A stretch of DNA of 64,000 nucleotides from contig CAYNWK010000007.1 of the NCBI GenBank assembly GCA_964400875.1, positions 6,898-70,897 of the forward strand, written 5' to 3'. The notes beneath the pieces were generated by a model. The model did no database searches and was not told the DNA's origin. It saw only the letters and a list, made by a program, of their open reading frames with translations. Positions 35,464-43,907 of this stretch are shown here, in pieces (positions within the stretch are counted from its first letter, which is position 1; each line of letters starts with the position of its first letter). Origin of the DNA: CAYNWK01 sp964400875. Its GTDB lineage: Bacteria > Chloroflexota > Anaerolineae > Anaerolineales > UBA4823. The position numbers were made by a program, and so were the translations under genes.

Positions 35464-35940
35464 ATGCTGAGCGAGGAAGAACGCAAAGATATCGAGCAAG
35501 AACTGAGCCACTACGAATTTAAACGGGCTGCCTGCATCGAAGCGTTGAAGATCATGCAGCGCCACCGCCGGTGGATCTCGGATGAAACTATCGAAGATCT
35601 GGCGCCCGTCCTGGAGATGTCCCCCGACGAGGTCGACAACGTGGCGACCTTCTACAACCTAATCTACCGCCGTCCGGTTGGCCAACACGTTATCTTATTG
35701 TGCGACAGCATCAGCTGCTGGGTCATGGGCTACGAAGGCGTTCGTGAACATTTGAAATCCAGGTTAGGGGTCGAACTGGGGGGGACAACCGGCGATGACC
35801 AGTTTACCTTACTCCCGATGGTTTGCTTAGGGACCTGCGATCACGCGCCGGCAATGATGGTGGATGACGATCTTTACCAGGATCTCACTCCTCAAAAAAT
35901 CGACCAGATCTTGGAAACCTACAAGAATGGGAAATCGTAA
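35464..35940 (+). CDS. nuoE: NADH-quinone oxidoreductase subunit E
   Basis: 158 residues, thioredoxin-like [2Fe-2S] subunit (N1a). Ligands are Cys80 and Cys85 in LLCDSISCW and Cys121 and Cys125 in VCLGTCDHAP. The helical N-terminal half (MSPDEVDNVATFYNLI) is typical. It pairs with NuoF in the NADH dehydrogenase module. It lies 12 bp before nuoF in the operon. Confidence 0.95.
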   Translation: MLSEEERKDIEQELSHYEFKRAACIEALKIMQRHRRWISDETIEDLAPVLEMSPDEVDNVATFYNLIYRRPVGQHVILLCDSISCWVMGYEGVREHLKSRLGVELGGTTGDDQFTLLPMVCLGTCDHAPAMMVDDDLYQDLTPQKIDQILETYKNGKS

Positions 35941-35952
35941 AGGATTGGGTGG

Positions 35953-37227
35953 ATGGAAAAACCACTAACCAAGAACATCCGTCCAGGGGAAGAGCCCCTT
36001 GATTTAAAAGCTTACGAGCATGCCGGCGGCTACCAGGCGCTGCGCAAGGTCCTGAACGGCATGTCGCCCAAAGAGGTAACCGATACTGTTAAGCAATCCA
36101 ACCTGCGGGGGCGCGGTGGGGCCGGTTTTCCCACGGGCATGAAGTGGAGCTTCGTGCCGATGGGAGAGGACGCTCCTCACCCGAAGTACATCATCGCCAA
36201 TGCCGACGAGATGGAACCCGGGACGTTCAAAGATCGGGTGCTGCTGGAAGGCGACCCCCATCTGATGGTTGAGGCGATGATCGTCAGCGGCTACGCGATT
36301 GGAGCCGATATCGGCTACATCTTCTTGCGTTGGGCTTACCGTACTGCAGAAAAGCGTTTGCGCAAAGCGATCGGCGAGGCTTACCAAGCCGGTTACCTGG
36401 GGAAGAACATCCTGGGTTCCGGGTACGATTTCAAACTCGAAGTGCACGTCAGCGCCGGGCGGTATATGTGCGGAGAGGAGACCGGTCTGCTCAACAGCCT
36501 AGAGGGAAAACGCGCCACACCCAGGGCCAAGCCGCCGTACCCGCAGATCAGCGGTTTATGGGGCAAGCCAACCATCGTCAACAACGTGGAGACGCTGTGC
36601 AACGTGCCGCATATCATCAACAAAGGCGCGCACTGGTTCCTGGATTTAAGCCACACCGAAGACGGCGGCACCAAGCTCTACGGGGTTAGCGGGAAGGTCA
36701 AGCGACCGGGCTGGTGGGAACTGCCGATGGGAACCACGCTTGGCGAACTGATCGAAGAGCACGCCGGCGGTATGCAAGACGGCTTGAAATTTCGCGGCGC
36801 GCTTCCTGGCGGCGCCTCGACGGATTTCCTGGTGGAAGATCACCTGGATGTAAAAATGGATTTCACCCACGTGCAAGAGGCCGGCAGCCGCCTGGGAACC
36901 GGAACGGCCATTGTGCTGGACGATAAGACCTGTCCGGTGGGATTCATCGCAAATTTGGAACACTTCTTCGCGCAGGAGTCTTGCGGCTGGTGCACGCCTT
37001 GCCGTGAAGGTTTGCCCTGGACGGCGAGGATCCTGGATGCCATCGAGCGTGGCGAAGGCCGCATGCAGGATCTGGACCTCCTGGCTGCCCACTCGGAACT
37101 GCTCGGTCCGGGGAACACTTTTTGCGCCCTGGCGCCTGGAGCCGTCGAGCCCTTGCAAAGTGGACTCAAGTTCTACCGTGCAGATTTCGAAAAACATATT
37201 ACCGAAAACAGGTGCCCTTGGAGGTAA
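35953..37227 (+). CDS. nuoF: NADH-quinone oxidoreductase subunit F
   Basis: 424 residues. The NADH/FMN site is seen in LRGRGGAGFPTGMKW (residues 51-65) and NADEMEPGTFKDR; AGRYMCGEETGLLNSLEG is the family signature. The N3 [4Fe-4S] ligands are Cys344, Cys347 and Cys350 in SCGWCTPCREG, with Cys391 near the C-terminus. It oxidises NADH and passes electrons to the cluster chain. The stop is followed after 3 nt by the nuoG GTG, and GGAGG for nuoG lies inside the nuoF end. Confidence 0.96.
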   Translation: MEKPLTKNIRPGEEPLDLKAYEHAGGYQALRKVLNGMSPKEVTDTVKQSNLRGRGGAGFPTGMKWSFVPMGEDAPHPKYIIANADEMEPGTFKDRVLLEGDPHLMVEAMIVSGYAIGADIGYIFLRWAYRTAEKRLRKAIGEAYQAGYLGKNILGSGYDFKLEVHVSAGRYMCGEETGLLNSLEGKRATPRAKPPYPQISGLWGKPTIVNNVETLCNVPHIINKGAHWFLDLSHTEDGGTKLYGVSGKVKRPGWWELPMGTTLGELIEEHAGGMQDGLKFRGALPGGASTDFLVEDHLDVKMDFTHVQEAGSRLGTGTAIVLDDKTCPVGFIANLEHFFAQESCGWCTPCREGLPWTARILDAIERGEGRMQDLDLLAAHSELLGPGNTFCALAPGAVEPLQSGLKFYRADFEKHITENRCPWR

Positions 37228-37230
37228 TTG

Positions 37231-39936
37231 GTGGCAACGATTTACATTGACGGGAAATCTTACGAAATCGATCCCGGCGATAATCTGCTGCAAGTCGGGC
37301 TTTCTCTGGGGCTGGATATCCCCTATTTTTGCTGGCATCCGGCCTTAGGATCGGTCGGCGCTTGCCGCCAGTGTGCGGTCAAGCAGTATAGAAACGAAGA
37401 GGATGAAAAAGGGCAGATCGTCATGGCCTGCATGACGCCGGCGAACGACGGCGCCCGGATTTCGATCGAAGACCCGGAGGTGGTCAACTTTCGAGAACGG
37501 GTGATCGAATGGTTGATGGTCAATCACCCTCACGATTGCCCGGTCTGCGATGAGGGCGGCGAATGCCACCTTCAAGATATGACATTGATGACCGGACACG
37601 TCTACCGGCGCTACCGTTTTCAAAAACGGACCTACCGCAACCAGTACCTGGGCCCCTTGATCAATCATGAAATGAACCGCTGCATCCAGTGCTACCGCTG
37701 CGTACGCTACTATAAGGAATATGCCGGCGGAGATGACCTGGACGTCTTCGGGGCCCACGACCACGTTTACTTTGGACGCCACGAAGACGGGGTGTTGGAG
37801 AACGAGTTCAGCGGCAACCTGGTCGAAATTTGCCCGACCGGCGTATTTACAGATAAAACTCTGAAGCGCCACTACACCCGCAAGTGGGATCTGACGACTG
37901 CACCATCGGTATGCGTACACTGCAGCGTCGGCTGCAACACGATACCGGGTGAGCGATACGGCACCATCCGCCGCATCCGCAACCGCTACAACCACGAGGT
38001 GAACGGTTACTTCTTATGCGACCGGGGTCGTTACGGATACGAGTTTGTCAACGATGAACGCCGGGTGCGCCATCCGCTGCTGCGTGAAAACGGCGCTCTG
38101 ACGCCGGTCACCTCGGAAATCGCCCTCAGCCATTGGAAAGGCTTGGTGGAAGACGGCGCCAGCCTGATCGGCATCGGCTCGCCGCGCGCTTCCCTGGAAG
38201 CCAATTACGCGCTGCGTGAGTTGGTCGGAAAGGACCGCTTCTTCGCCGGAGTCAGCGCGCCCTCCGGGCGGCTGGTGAATTCAGCGCGCGATATCCTGCG
38301 CGCCGGTCCGGCGCGATCCGCTTCGCTCAATGATATGCAGCAAGCCGACGCCGTGTTCGTATTGGGTGAAGACCTGACCAATACTGCGCCGATGATGGCG
38401 CTGGCGCTGCGCCAGGCGGCGCGCAACCAGCCTTTGGAGCGCGTAGAAAACATGCAAATCCCTTTGTGGAATGACGCCGCAGTCCGGGAAGTCATCCAAA
38501 AGGAACACGGCCCGATATATATCGCCACCCCAAGCGGCACAAAATTGGACGAAATCGCGACCGAGACTTACCGTGCCGCGCCTCAGGACCTGGCCCGGCT
38601 TGGCTTCGCGGTCGCGCAGGCCCTGGATGCGGCCGCCCCTGCCGTTCCCGATTTACCTGAAGCGCTGGGACAACTGGCCGAGAAAATCGCTGCGGACTTG
38701 CGCGCAGCTGAACGCCCCGTAGTTGTCTCCGGGACCAGTTGCGGAGATGAAGCCCTGCTCCAGGCCGCCGCCAACGTCGCCCAGGCCTTGAGCAGCGATG
38801 GCCGACCGGCCGGCATTGCCCTGGTCGCGCCGGAGAGCAACAGCCTGGGCCTGAGCCTGATGGATGCTGCAGACCTGCAGGCTGCGCAGCAGGCTTTGAA
38901 TTCCGGAGAAGCCAATACCCTGGTCATCTTGGAAAATGATCTGTACCGCCGGGCGCCGACCCCTGAGATAAAGGCGTTATTCGCCGCGGCCGAGCACGTG
39001 GTGGTGATCGATCACCTGATGAGCGCCACTACCGAGCATGCTGAGATGGCGCTGCCCGCGGCGACTTTCGCCGAAGGCGACGGTACCCTGGTTAACTATG
39101 AAGGCCGCGCTCAACGCTTCTTCCAGGTGTTCGTTCCCGACACGGAAATCCAGGAAAGCTGGCGTTGGCTGCAGGAATTACGAATCGCTGCCGGAGGGGG
39201 CGAGAAAACATGGCGCAACCTGGACGATATCGTCCAGGCGGTCAGCCAGTCTGCAGCCGTATTCGCCCCGGTGGATGAGCTCACACCGCCGGCGGATTTC
39301 CGCATCGCCGGAGAGAAAATCCCACGCGATCCACACCGATACAGCGGGCGAACGGCTATGACAGCCAATATCGCCGTTAGCGAGCCTGAACCGCCCGATG
39401 ACCCGGACACGGCGATGACGTTCACCATGGAAGGTTATAAAGGTAAAACGCCGGCGCCTTTCCTTTCCAATTACTGGGCGCCGCGTTGGAATTCGGTTCA
39501 GGCACTTAACAAATTCCAGATCGAAGTGGGTGGACCTTTGCGCGGCGGCGATACCGGGCGACGATTGCTCGAACCCGGCGAAGGGGTAGAATTCCCCACG
39601 CGAATACCGGACGCTTTCCAGCCGCGCCAGAAGGAGTGGCTGCTCGTACCCGTCTATCACATCTTTGGTTCGGATGCGTTGAGTATGCTCTCCCCCGGCG
39701 TTGCCGAGCTGGCCCCGCAGCCGTACCTGTCGATGAATCCGCAGGGTGCCAGCGGTCTTGGGGTAACCTCTGGAGGCAGTATTTCACTGGCTGTTGGAGA
39801 TATCACCCTGGAACTCCCCGTGAGGCTGGATGAGAGCTTGCCGCAAGGGGTGGCGGGGTTTCCGACCGGGCTGCCTGGACTGGCGACGGTCGATCTGCCG
39901 AATTGGGGCAAAATTGAGGTGAAGGGACAAGCATGA
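37231..39936 (+). CDS. nuoG: NADH-quinone oxidoreductase subunit G
   Basis: 901 residues. N-terminal [2Fe-2S] ligands are Cys34, 45, 48 and 67. N5 uses H99 with Cys103, 106 and 112. N4-type ligands are Cys151, 154, 157 and 201. A further CxxCxxxC set (Cys228, 231, 235 plus Cys263) fits the extra N7 cluster found only in some bacteria. The molybdopterin-like C-terminal domain is degenerate, as in NuoG generally. GTG 37231 is preferred to TTG 37228 because GGAGG is 6 nt upstream. It overlaps nuoH by 4 nt. There is no sign of formate-dehydrogenase-type catalysis. Confidence 0.95.
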   Translation: MATIYIDGKSYEIDPGDNLLQVGLSLGLDIPYFCWHPALGSVGACRQCAVKQYRNEEDEKGQIVMACMTPANDGARISIEDPEVVNFRERVIEWLMVNHPHDCPVCDEGGECHLQDMTLMTGHVYRRYRFQKRTYRNQYLGPLINHEMNRCIQCYRCVRYYKEYAGGDDLDVFGAHDHVYFGRHEDGVLENEFSGNLVEICPTGVFTDKTLKRHYTRKWDLTTAPSVCVHCSVGCNTIPGERYGTIRRIRNRYNHEVNGYFLCDRGRYGYEFVNDERRVRHPLLRENGALTPVTSEIALSHWKGLVEDGASLIGIGSPRASLEANYALRELVGKDRFFAGVSAPSGRLVNSARDILRAGPARSASLNDMQQADAVFVLGEDLTNTAPMMALALRQAARNQPLERVENMQIPLWNDAAVREVIQKEHGPIYIATPSGTKLDEIATETYRAAPQDLARLGFAVAQALDAAAPAVPDLPEALGQLAEKIAADLRAAERPVVVSGTSCGDEALLQAAANVAQALSSDGRPAGIALVAPESNSLGLSLMDAADLQAAQQALNSGEANTLVILENDLYRRAPTPEIKALFAAAEHVVVIDHLMSATTEHAEMALPAATFAEGDGTLVNYEGRAQRFFQVFVPDTEIQESWRWLQELRIAAGGGEKTWRNLDDIVQAVSQSAAVFAPVDELTPPADFRIAGEKIPRDPHRYSGRTAMTANIAVSEPEPPDDPDTAMTFTMEGYKGKTPAPFLSNYWAPRWNSVQALNKFQIEVGGPLRGGDTGRRLLEPGEGVEFPTRIPDAFQPRQKEWLLVPVYHIFGSDALSMLSPGVAELAPQPYLSMNPQGASGLGVTSGGSISLAVGDITLELPVRLDESLPQGVAGFPTGLPGLATVDLPNWGKIEVKGQA

Positions 39937-40874
39937 GCATCCCATTATTGATCACGCTTGGTGTACTCATTTTCGCCCTGACGGTCGCGGCCGCGCTAAT
40001 TTTCGTCGAGCGCAGGTTGCTGGCAGTCTGGCAGGATCGTTATGGCCCGAACCGTGCAGGTCCATTTGGGACGCTCCAGGTCGTGGCGGACGTGATCAAG
40101 ATCTTCACCAAGGAGGATTGGATCCCGCCATTTGCGGACAAGCCGGTCTTCATCCTCGCCCCAATGGTCATCATCATCACGGTATTGATGTCGTTTTCCA
40201 TCATCCCCTTCGCGCCGGGAATCGTCGTCGCCGACCTGAGTATCGGCATCCTGTTCTTCCTGGGGATGTCTTCATTGGGCGTCTACAGCGTGGTCCTAGC
40301 GGGGTGGTCTTCGAACAATAAGTATTCCTTGTTGGGCGCTCTGCGCGCTGCCGCTCAGATGCTCAGCTACGAGGTGTTCATGGGACTTTCGCTGATGGGC
40401 GTCGTGATGCTGGCCGGCTCGTTTCGGCTTTCGGACATCGTTCGCGCCCAGGAAGGTCTGTGGTTTTTCATCCCGCAGATTATCGGCTTCATCGTGTTCC
40501 TGGTCGCCGGATTGGCGGAAACACACCGCCTGCCGTTCGACTTACCAGAGGCCGACAGCGAGCTGATCGCCGGATTCCATTCGGAATATTCGGGGATGAA
40601 ATTCGGCATGTTCTTCGTCGGAGAATATTTGGGCATTGCCATGGTGTCGGCGTTCATCGCTACCCTGTTCTTCGGGGGATGGAACGGGCCTTTTTTACCG
40701 CCGGTGTTATGGTTCTTACTGAAGATGGGTTTTTTCATCGGTTTCTTTATCTTGATGCGCGCTTCGCTGCCCAGGCCGCGCTACGATCAGCTCATGGGCT
40801 ACGGTTGGAAGGTATTGCTGCCGCTCAGCCTGGTGAACCTGCTGGTCACCGGCGCGATTTTATTATTGGTTTGA
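39933..40874 (+). CDS. nuoH: NADH-quinone oxidoreductase subunit H
   Basis: 313 residues and about eight membrane helices. Signatures: VERRLLAVWQDRYGPNRAGPFGTLQ in the first loop, and ETHRLPFDLPEADSELIAGFHSEYSGMKFG, the acidic quinone-channel segment. It anchors the peripheral arm to the membrane and forms the quinone tunnel. It starts inside the nuoG stop (ATGA), so it is translationally coupled. Confidence 0.96.
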   Translation: MSIPLLITLGVLIFALTVAAALIFVERRLLAVWQDRYGPNRAGPFGTLQVVADVIKIFTKEDWIPPFADKPVFILAPMVIIITVLMSFSIIPFAPGIVVADLSIGILFFLGMSSLGVYSVVLAGWSSNNKYSLLGALRAAAQMLSYEVFMGLSLMGVVMLAGSFRLSDIVRAQEGLWFFIPQIIGFIVFLVAGLAETHRLPFDLPEADSELIAGFHSEYSGMKFGMFFVGEYLGIAMVSAFIATLFFGGWNGPFLPPVLWFLLKMGFFIGFFILMRASLPRPRYDQLMGYGWKVLLPLSLVNLLVTGAILLLV

Positions 40875-40931
40875 TGTCTGGCAGTCCCGTAGACTGCAGA
40901 CCTGGTTGGTGATATCGAACAAGGAGAGATG

Positions 40932-41450
40932 ATGTTCGTCAGCTTGCTGAAAACGATCTGGAGTGTGCTGAAGCACACTTTCACAAAACCGGCGACGATC
41001 CTTTACCCGGAAGTGAAACCTTACATTCCGCCTCGCTGGCGCGGGCGGATCATCCTCTCTCGGGATCCGGATGGCGAGGAACGCTGCGTGGCCTGTTACC
41101 TGTGCGCGGTGGCCTGCCCGGTGGACTGCATCTCGCTGCAGGCGACCGAGGATGATCACGGCCGCCGGTATCCGGAGTTCTTCCGCATCAATTTCTCCCG
41201 CTGTATCTTCTGCGGATATTGCGAGGATGCATGCCCGACGTACGCCATCCAGCTCACGCCGGACTTCGAGATGAGCGAATACAACCGCCAGAACCTGGTT
41301 TACGAAAAAGAAGATCTGTTGATCGACGGTCCGGGAAAGTACCACGATTACAATTTTTACCGGGTGGCGGGGTTGGCCATCGGCGGAAAGGATAAAGGTG
41401 AGGCTGAAAACGAACGTCCTCCGGTGGACGTGCGCAGTTTGCTGCCTTGA
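40932..41450 (+). CDS. nuoI: NADH-quinone oxidoreductase subunit I
   Basis: 172 residues, 2x[4Fe-4S] ferredoxin-type subunit carrying N6a and N6b. Ligands are Cys52, 55, 58 and 62 (CVACYLCAVAC) and Cys91, 94, 97 and 101 (CIFCGYCEDAC). Two adjacent ATGs exist; the second (40932) is 5 nt from AGGAG and is preferred. A 54-bp spacer separates it from nuoH. Confidence 0.95.
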   Translation: MFVSLLKTIWSVLKHTFTKPATILYPEVKPYIPPRWRGRIILSRDPDGEERCVACYLCAVACPVDCISLQATEDDHGRRYPEFFRINFSRCIFCGYCEDACPTYAIQLTPDFEMSEYNRQNLVYEKEDLLIDGPGKYHDYNFYRVAGLAIGGKDKGEAENERPPVDVRSLLP

Positions 41451-41480
41451 CCGAAACGCGGTTGAAGAGGGAATAAGAAC

Positions 41481-41999
41481 ATGAACCTGGTTTTTTATCT
41501 CGCTGCAGCGATCGCCGTGATCGCCACAATACTGGCGATCACCCGCTATAACGCGGTGCATGCGCTGCTCTACGTGATCGTCTCGCTGCTCTCGGTAGCC
41601 CTGATCTTTTTCGTGCTCGGCGCGCCGTTTGTGGCGGCGCTGGAGGTCATCGTCTACGCCGGGGCGATCATGGTGCTGTTCGTTTTCGTCGTCATGATGC
41701 TCAACCTGGGTCCACAATCTATCGAACAGGAACGGCAGTGGTTTGACCCGCGTGCGCTGCCCGGACCGGCGTTCCTGGCGCTGATCCTGATCATCGAATT
41801 GGTCTATATCATGACGCAGGGCTTTGCAGGCACGGTCAGCGAAACCATCGTCGATCCACACCAGGTCAGCGTTGCTTTGTTCGGCCCGTATTTGATCGGG
41901 GTCGAGCTGGCTTCGATCATGTTGATGTCCGGCCTGGTGGGAGCTTACCACGTTGGCAGGCGGCATGTTAAGCACCTCTCCGCTGATTCCGGGGATTAA
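41481..41999 (+). CDS. nuoJ: NADH-quinone oxidoreductase subunit J
   Basis: 172 residues, five membrane helices. The conserved helix 3 segment VIVYAGAIMVLFVFVVMML, which contains the pi-bulge region important in coupling, is intact. It is a core membrane subunit with no redox centre. It lies 30 bp after nuoI and 34 bp before nuoK. Confidence 0.94.
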   Translation: MNLVFYLAAAIAVIATILAITRYNAVHALLYVIVSLLSVALIFFVLGAPFVAALEVIVYAGAIMVLFVFVVMMLNLGPQSIEQERQWFDPRALPGPAFLALILIIELVYIMTQGFAGTVSETIVDPHQVSVALFGPYLIGVELASIMLMSGLVGAYHVGRRHVKHLSADSGD

Positions 42000-42033
42000 T
42001 ACAGTTGGGTCCAACAATCTTGAGGGAGCGAGA

Positions 42034-42342
42034 ATGGCAACAGTTCCAATCGAACATGGCTTGATCCTGGCAGCGATACTTTTTGCCATCGGCACGATCG
42101 GGGTGATCGTGCGGCGGAACATCTTTTTCATGCTGCTGTCCATTGAGATCATGTTAAACGCCGCAGGCCTGGCTTTTGTGAGCGCTGGTTCATTATGGGG
42201 GCAGCCGGACGGGCAGATCATGTTTATCTTCATTCTCACCATGGCGGCTGCGGAAGTCTCGATCGGTTTAGCCCTGATCATCCAGCTCTACCAGCGGTAC
42301 CATACGCTGGACGTCGATGCCAGCAGCGAGATGAGGGGCTGA
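42034..42342 (+). CDS. nuoK: NADH-quinone oxidoreductase subunit K
   Basis: 102 residues, three membrane helices, with the conserved proton-path Glu in FFMLLSIEIMLNAAGLAF and a second in AAAEVSIGLALI. ATG 42034 is preceded by GAGGGAG at the right distance; a longer in-frame reading from 41953 overlaps nuoJ and is rejected. nuoN follows after a single base. Confidence 0.95.
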   Translation: MATVPIEHGLILAAILFAIGTIGVIVRRNIFFMLLSIEIMLNAAGLAFVSAGSLWGQPDGQIMFIFILTMAAAEVSIGLALIIQLYQRYHTLDVDASSEMRG

Positions 42343-42343
42343 G

Positions 42344-43786
42344 ATGAACGCATCCGATCTGCTCGCACTTCTCCCCTTGATCATTCTGGCTGGGACCAGC
42401 GTGGTGGTGATTATCGCCATCGCGTTCTACCGCAATTATCGACTGACCGTATTCCTGACCCTGGCTGGCATGGTGGGGTCCTTTTTATCGCTGCCATTTG
42501 CTTTGAGCGTCCAACCGCGCCAGGTAACCCCCCTGTTGATCGTGGACGGCACGACGGTGTTTTACATCGGGCTGGTGTTGACGACCAGTTTCGTCGTCGT
42601 CTTGCTCTCTTACCAATATTTTCGGGATTACGATGGCAACCGGGAAGAATATTACCTTTTGTTGATCCTGGCGACGCTCGGCTCCGGCGTGCTGGTCGCC
42701 AGCAATCACTTCGCCGCTTTCTTCTTGGGCATCGAAGTCCTGAGCGTCTCTCTATACGCCCTGATCGCTTATCCGCGGTATGACCGCCGCCGTGTCGAAG
42801 CCTCAATCAAGTATCTGATTCTGGCAGGCGCGACCTCGGCGTTTTTACTCTTCGGCATGGCCCTGATCTATTCCGTGGGCGGCACGCTGGAATTTTCCAG
42901 CCTGGCTAAAGCAGCCTCTCTCAGCCCGGGAATGAACAACGTGTTGTTGATCGGCTGGGGGATGTTGATCGTCGGGATCGGTTTTAAGTTGGCGCTGGTG
43001 CCTTTCCATATGTGGACCCCGGATGTTTACCAGGGCGCGCCGGCTCCGATCACGGGATTCGTCGCTACGGTTTCCAAGGGCGGGGTGTTTGCCCTGATCC
43101 TGCGCTATTTCAGCCAGGTGCCGATTTACGATGTCCCCTCGTTGTGGTGGGTCTTCGCCGCCATTGCCATCGCCTCGATGCTGCTCGGCAACATGCTGGC
43201 CTTGATGCAGACCAATGTCAAGCGCGTCCTGGCATACTCATCCATTTCACATCTGGGTTATTTGTTGATCGCCTTTCTCTCCCGGGGCACCGAAGCCCAG
43301 AATGCCGCCGCTTTTTACCTGGTAGCCTATTTCGCCACAACCCTGGCAGGGTTTGGTGTGATCACCATGTTGTCCGATCACGAGAACGAACTCGAAGACC
43401 TGGACTCGTACCGGGGATTGTTTTGGAAGCGTCCCGGGCTGGCGCTGGTCTTCTCTGCGGCCTTACTGTCCCTGGCAGGACTGCCGCCTTCCGCCGGGTT
43501 GGTCGGCAAGATCTTCGTCGCCGCGGCTGGGGTAAATTCCGCCTTGTGGCTGCTGTTAATCGTGCTGGTGATCGCCAGCGTGATCGGCGTGTTTTACTAC
43601 TTCCGCATCATGATCTCGCTGTACCGCAGCCCGGAGGCGGATGAAGAGCGCACCATCTCCGCGCCTTCACTGTCCATGATCGGCAGCGTGACGCTTGCGG
43701 TGCTGGTCTTGCTGGTCGTCGGCCTGGGGATCTACCCGGCGCCGGTCATGGGGATCATCTCCAGACTGATAACCGGATTGAGTTAA
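42344..43786 (+). CDS. nuoN: NADH-quinone oxidoreductase subunit N
   Basis: 480 residues, about 14 membrane helices, antiporter-like. The proton-translocation residues are in place: Glu in FFLGIEVLSVSLYALIAY, Lys in EASIKYLILAGATSAF, and the FKLALVPFHMWTPDVYQGAP segment with its Lys and His. The order N-type rather than L or M is supported by YPRYDRRRVEASIKYL. It ends the operon. Subunits L and M, normally between K and N, are absent, and no gap is left for them. Confidence 0.94.
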   Translation: MNASDLLALLPLIILAGTSVVVIIAIAFYRNYRLTVFLTLAGMVGSFLSLPFALSVQPRQVTPLLIVDGTTVFYIGLVLTTSFVVVLLSYQYFRDYDGNREEYYLLLILATLGSGVLVASNHFAAFFLGIEVLSVSLYALIAYPRYDRRRVEASIKYLILAGATSAFLLFGMALIYSVGGTLEFSSLAKAASLSPGMNNVLLIGWGMLIVGIGFKLALVPFHMWTPDVYQGAPAPITGFVATVSKGGVFALILRYFSQVPIYDVPSLWWVFAAIAIASMLLGNMLALMQTNVKRVLAYSSISHLGYLLIAFLSRGTEAQNAAAFYLVAYFATTLAGFGVITMLSDHENELEDLDSYRGLFWKRPGLALVFSAALLSLAGLPPSAGLVGKIFVAAAGVNSALWLLLIVLVIASVIGVFYYFRIMISLYRSPEADEERTISAPSLSMIGSVTLAVLVLLVVGLGIYPAPVMGIISRLITGLS

Positions 43787-43803
43787 ACCGCCTGGCTTTC
43801 ACG

Positions 43804-43843
43804 AGTGGTTGCCGAGGTAAAAAGCGCGGCAACCACTTTTTTT
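43804..43843 (+). terminator. Rho-independent terminator of the nuo operon
   Basis: AGTGGTTGCCG pairs exactly with CGGCAACCACT across a 12-nt loop and runs into seven Ts. It lies 17 bp past the nuoN stop. Confidence 0.9.
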
Positions 43844-43907
43844 ATAGGTTAGCAGACCCACGCCCGAGCAGGGCTGCAGTCAGCCGATATCGGTAAAGGA
43901 GTATCCC

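Noticed and set aside
40863..42281. 472-codon minus-strand ORF across nuoI-nuoJ-nuoK
   Set aside because: Spans three well-supported complex I genes on the other strand and has no domain.
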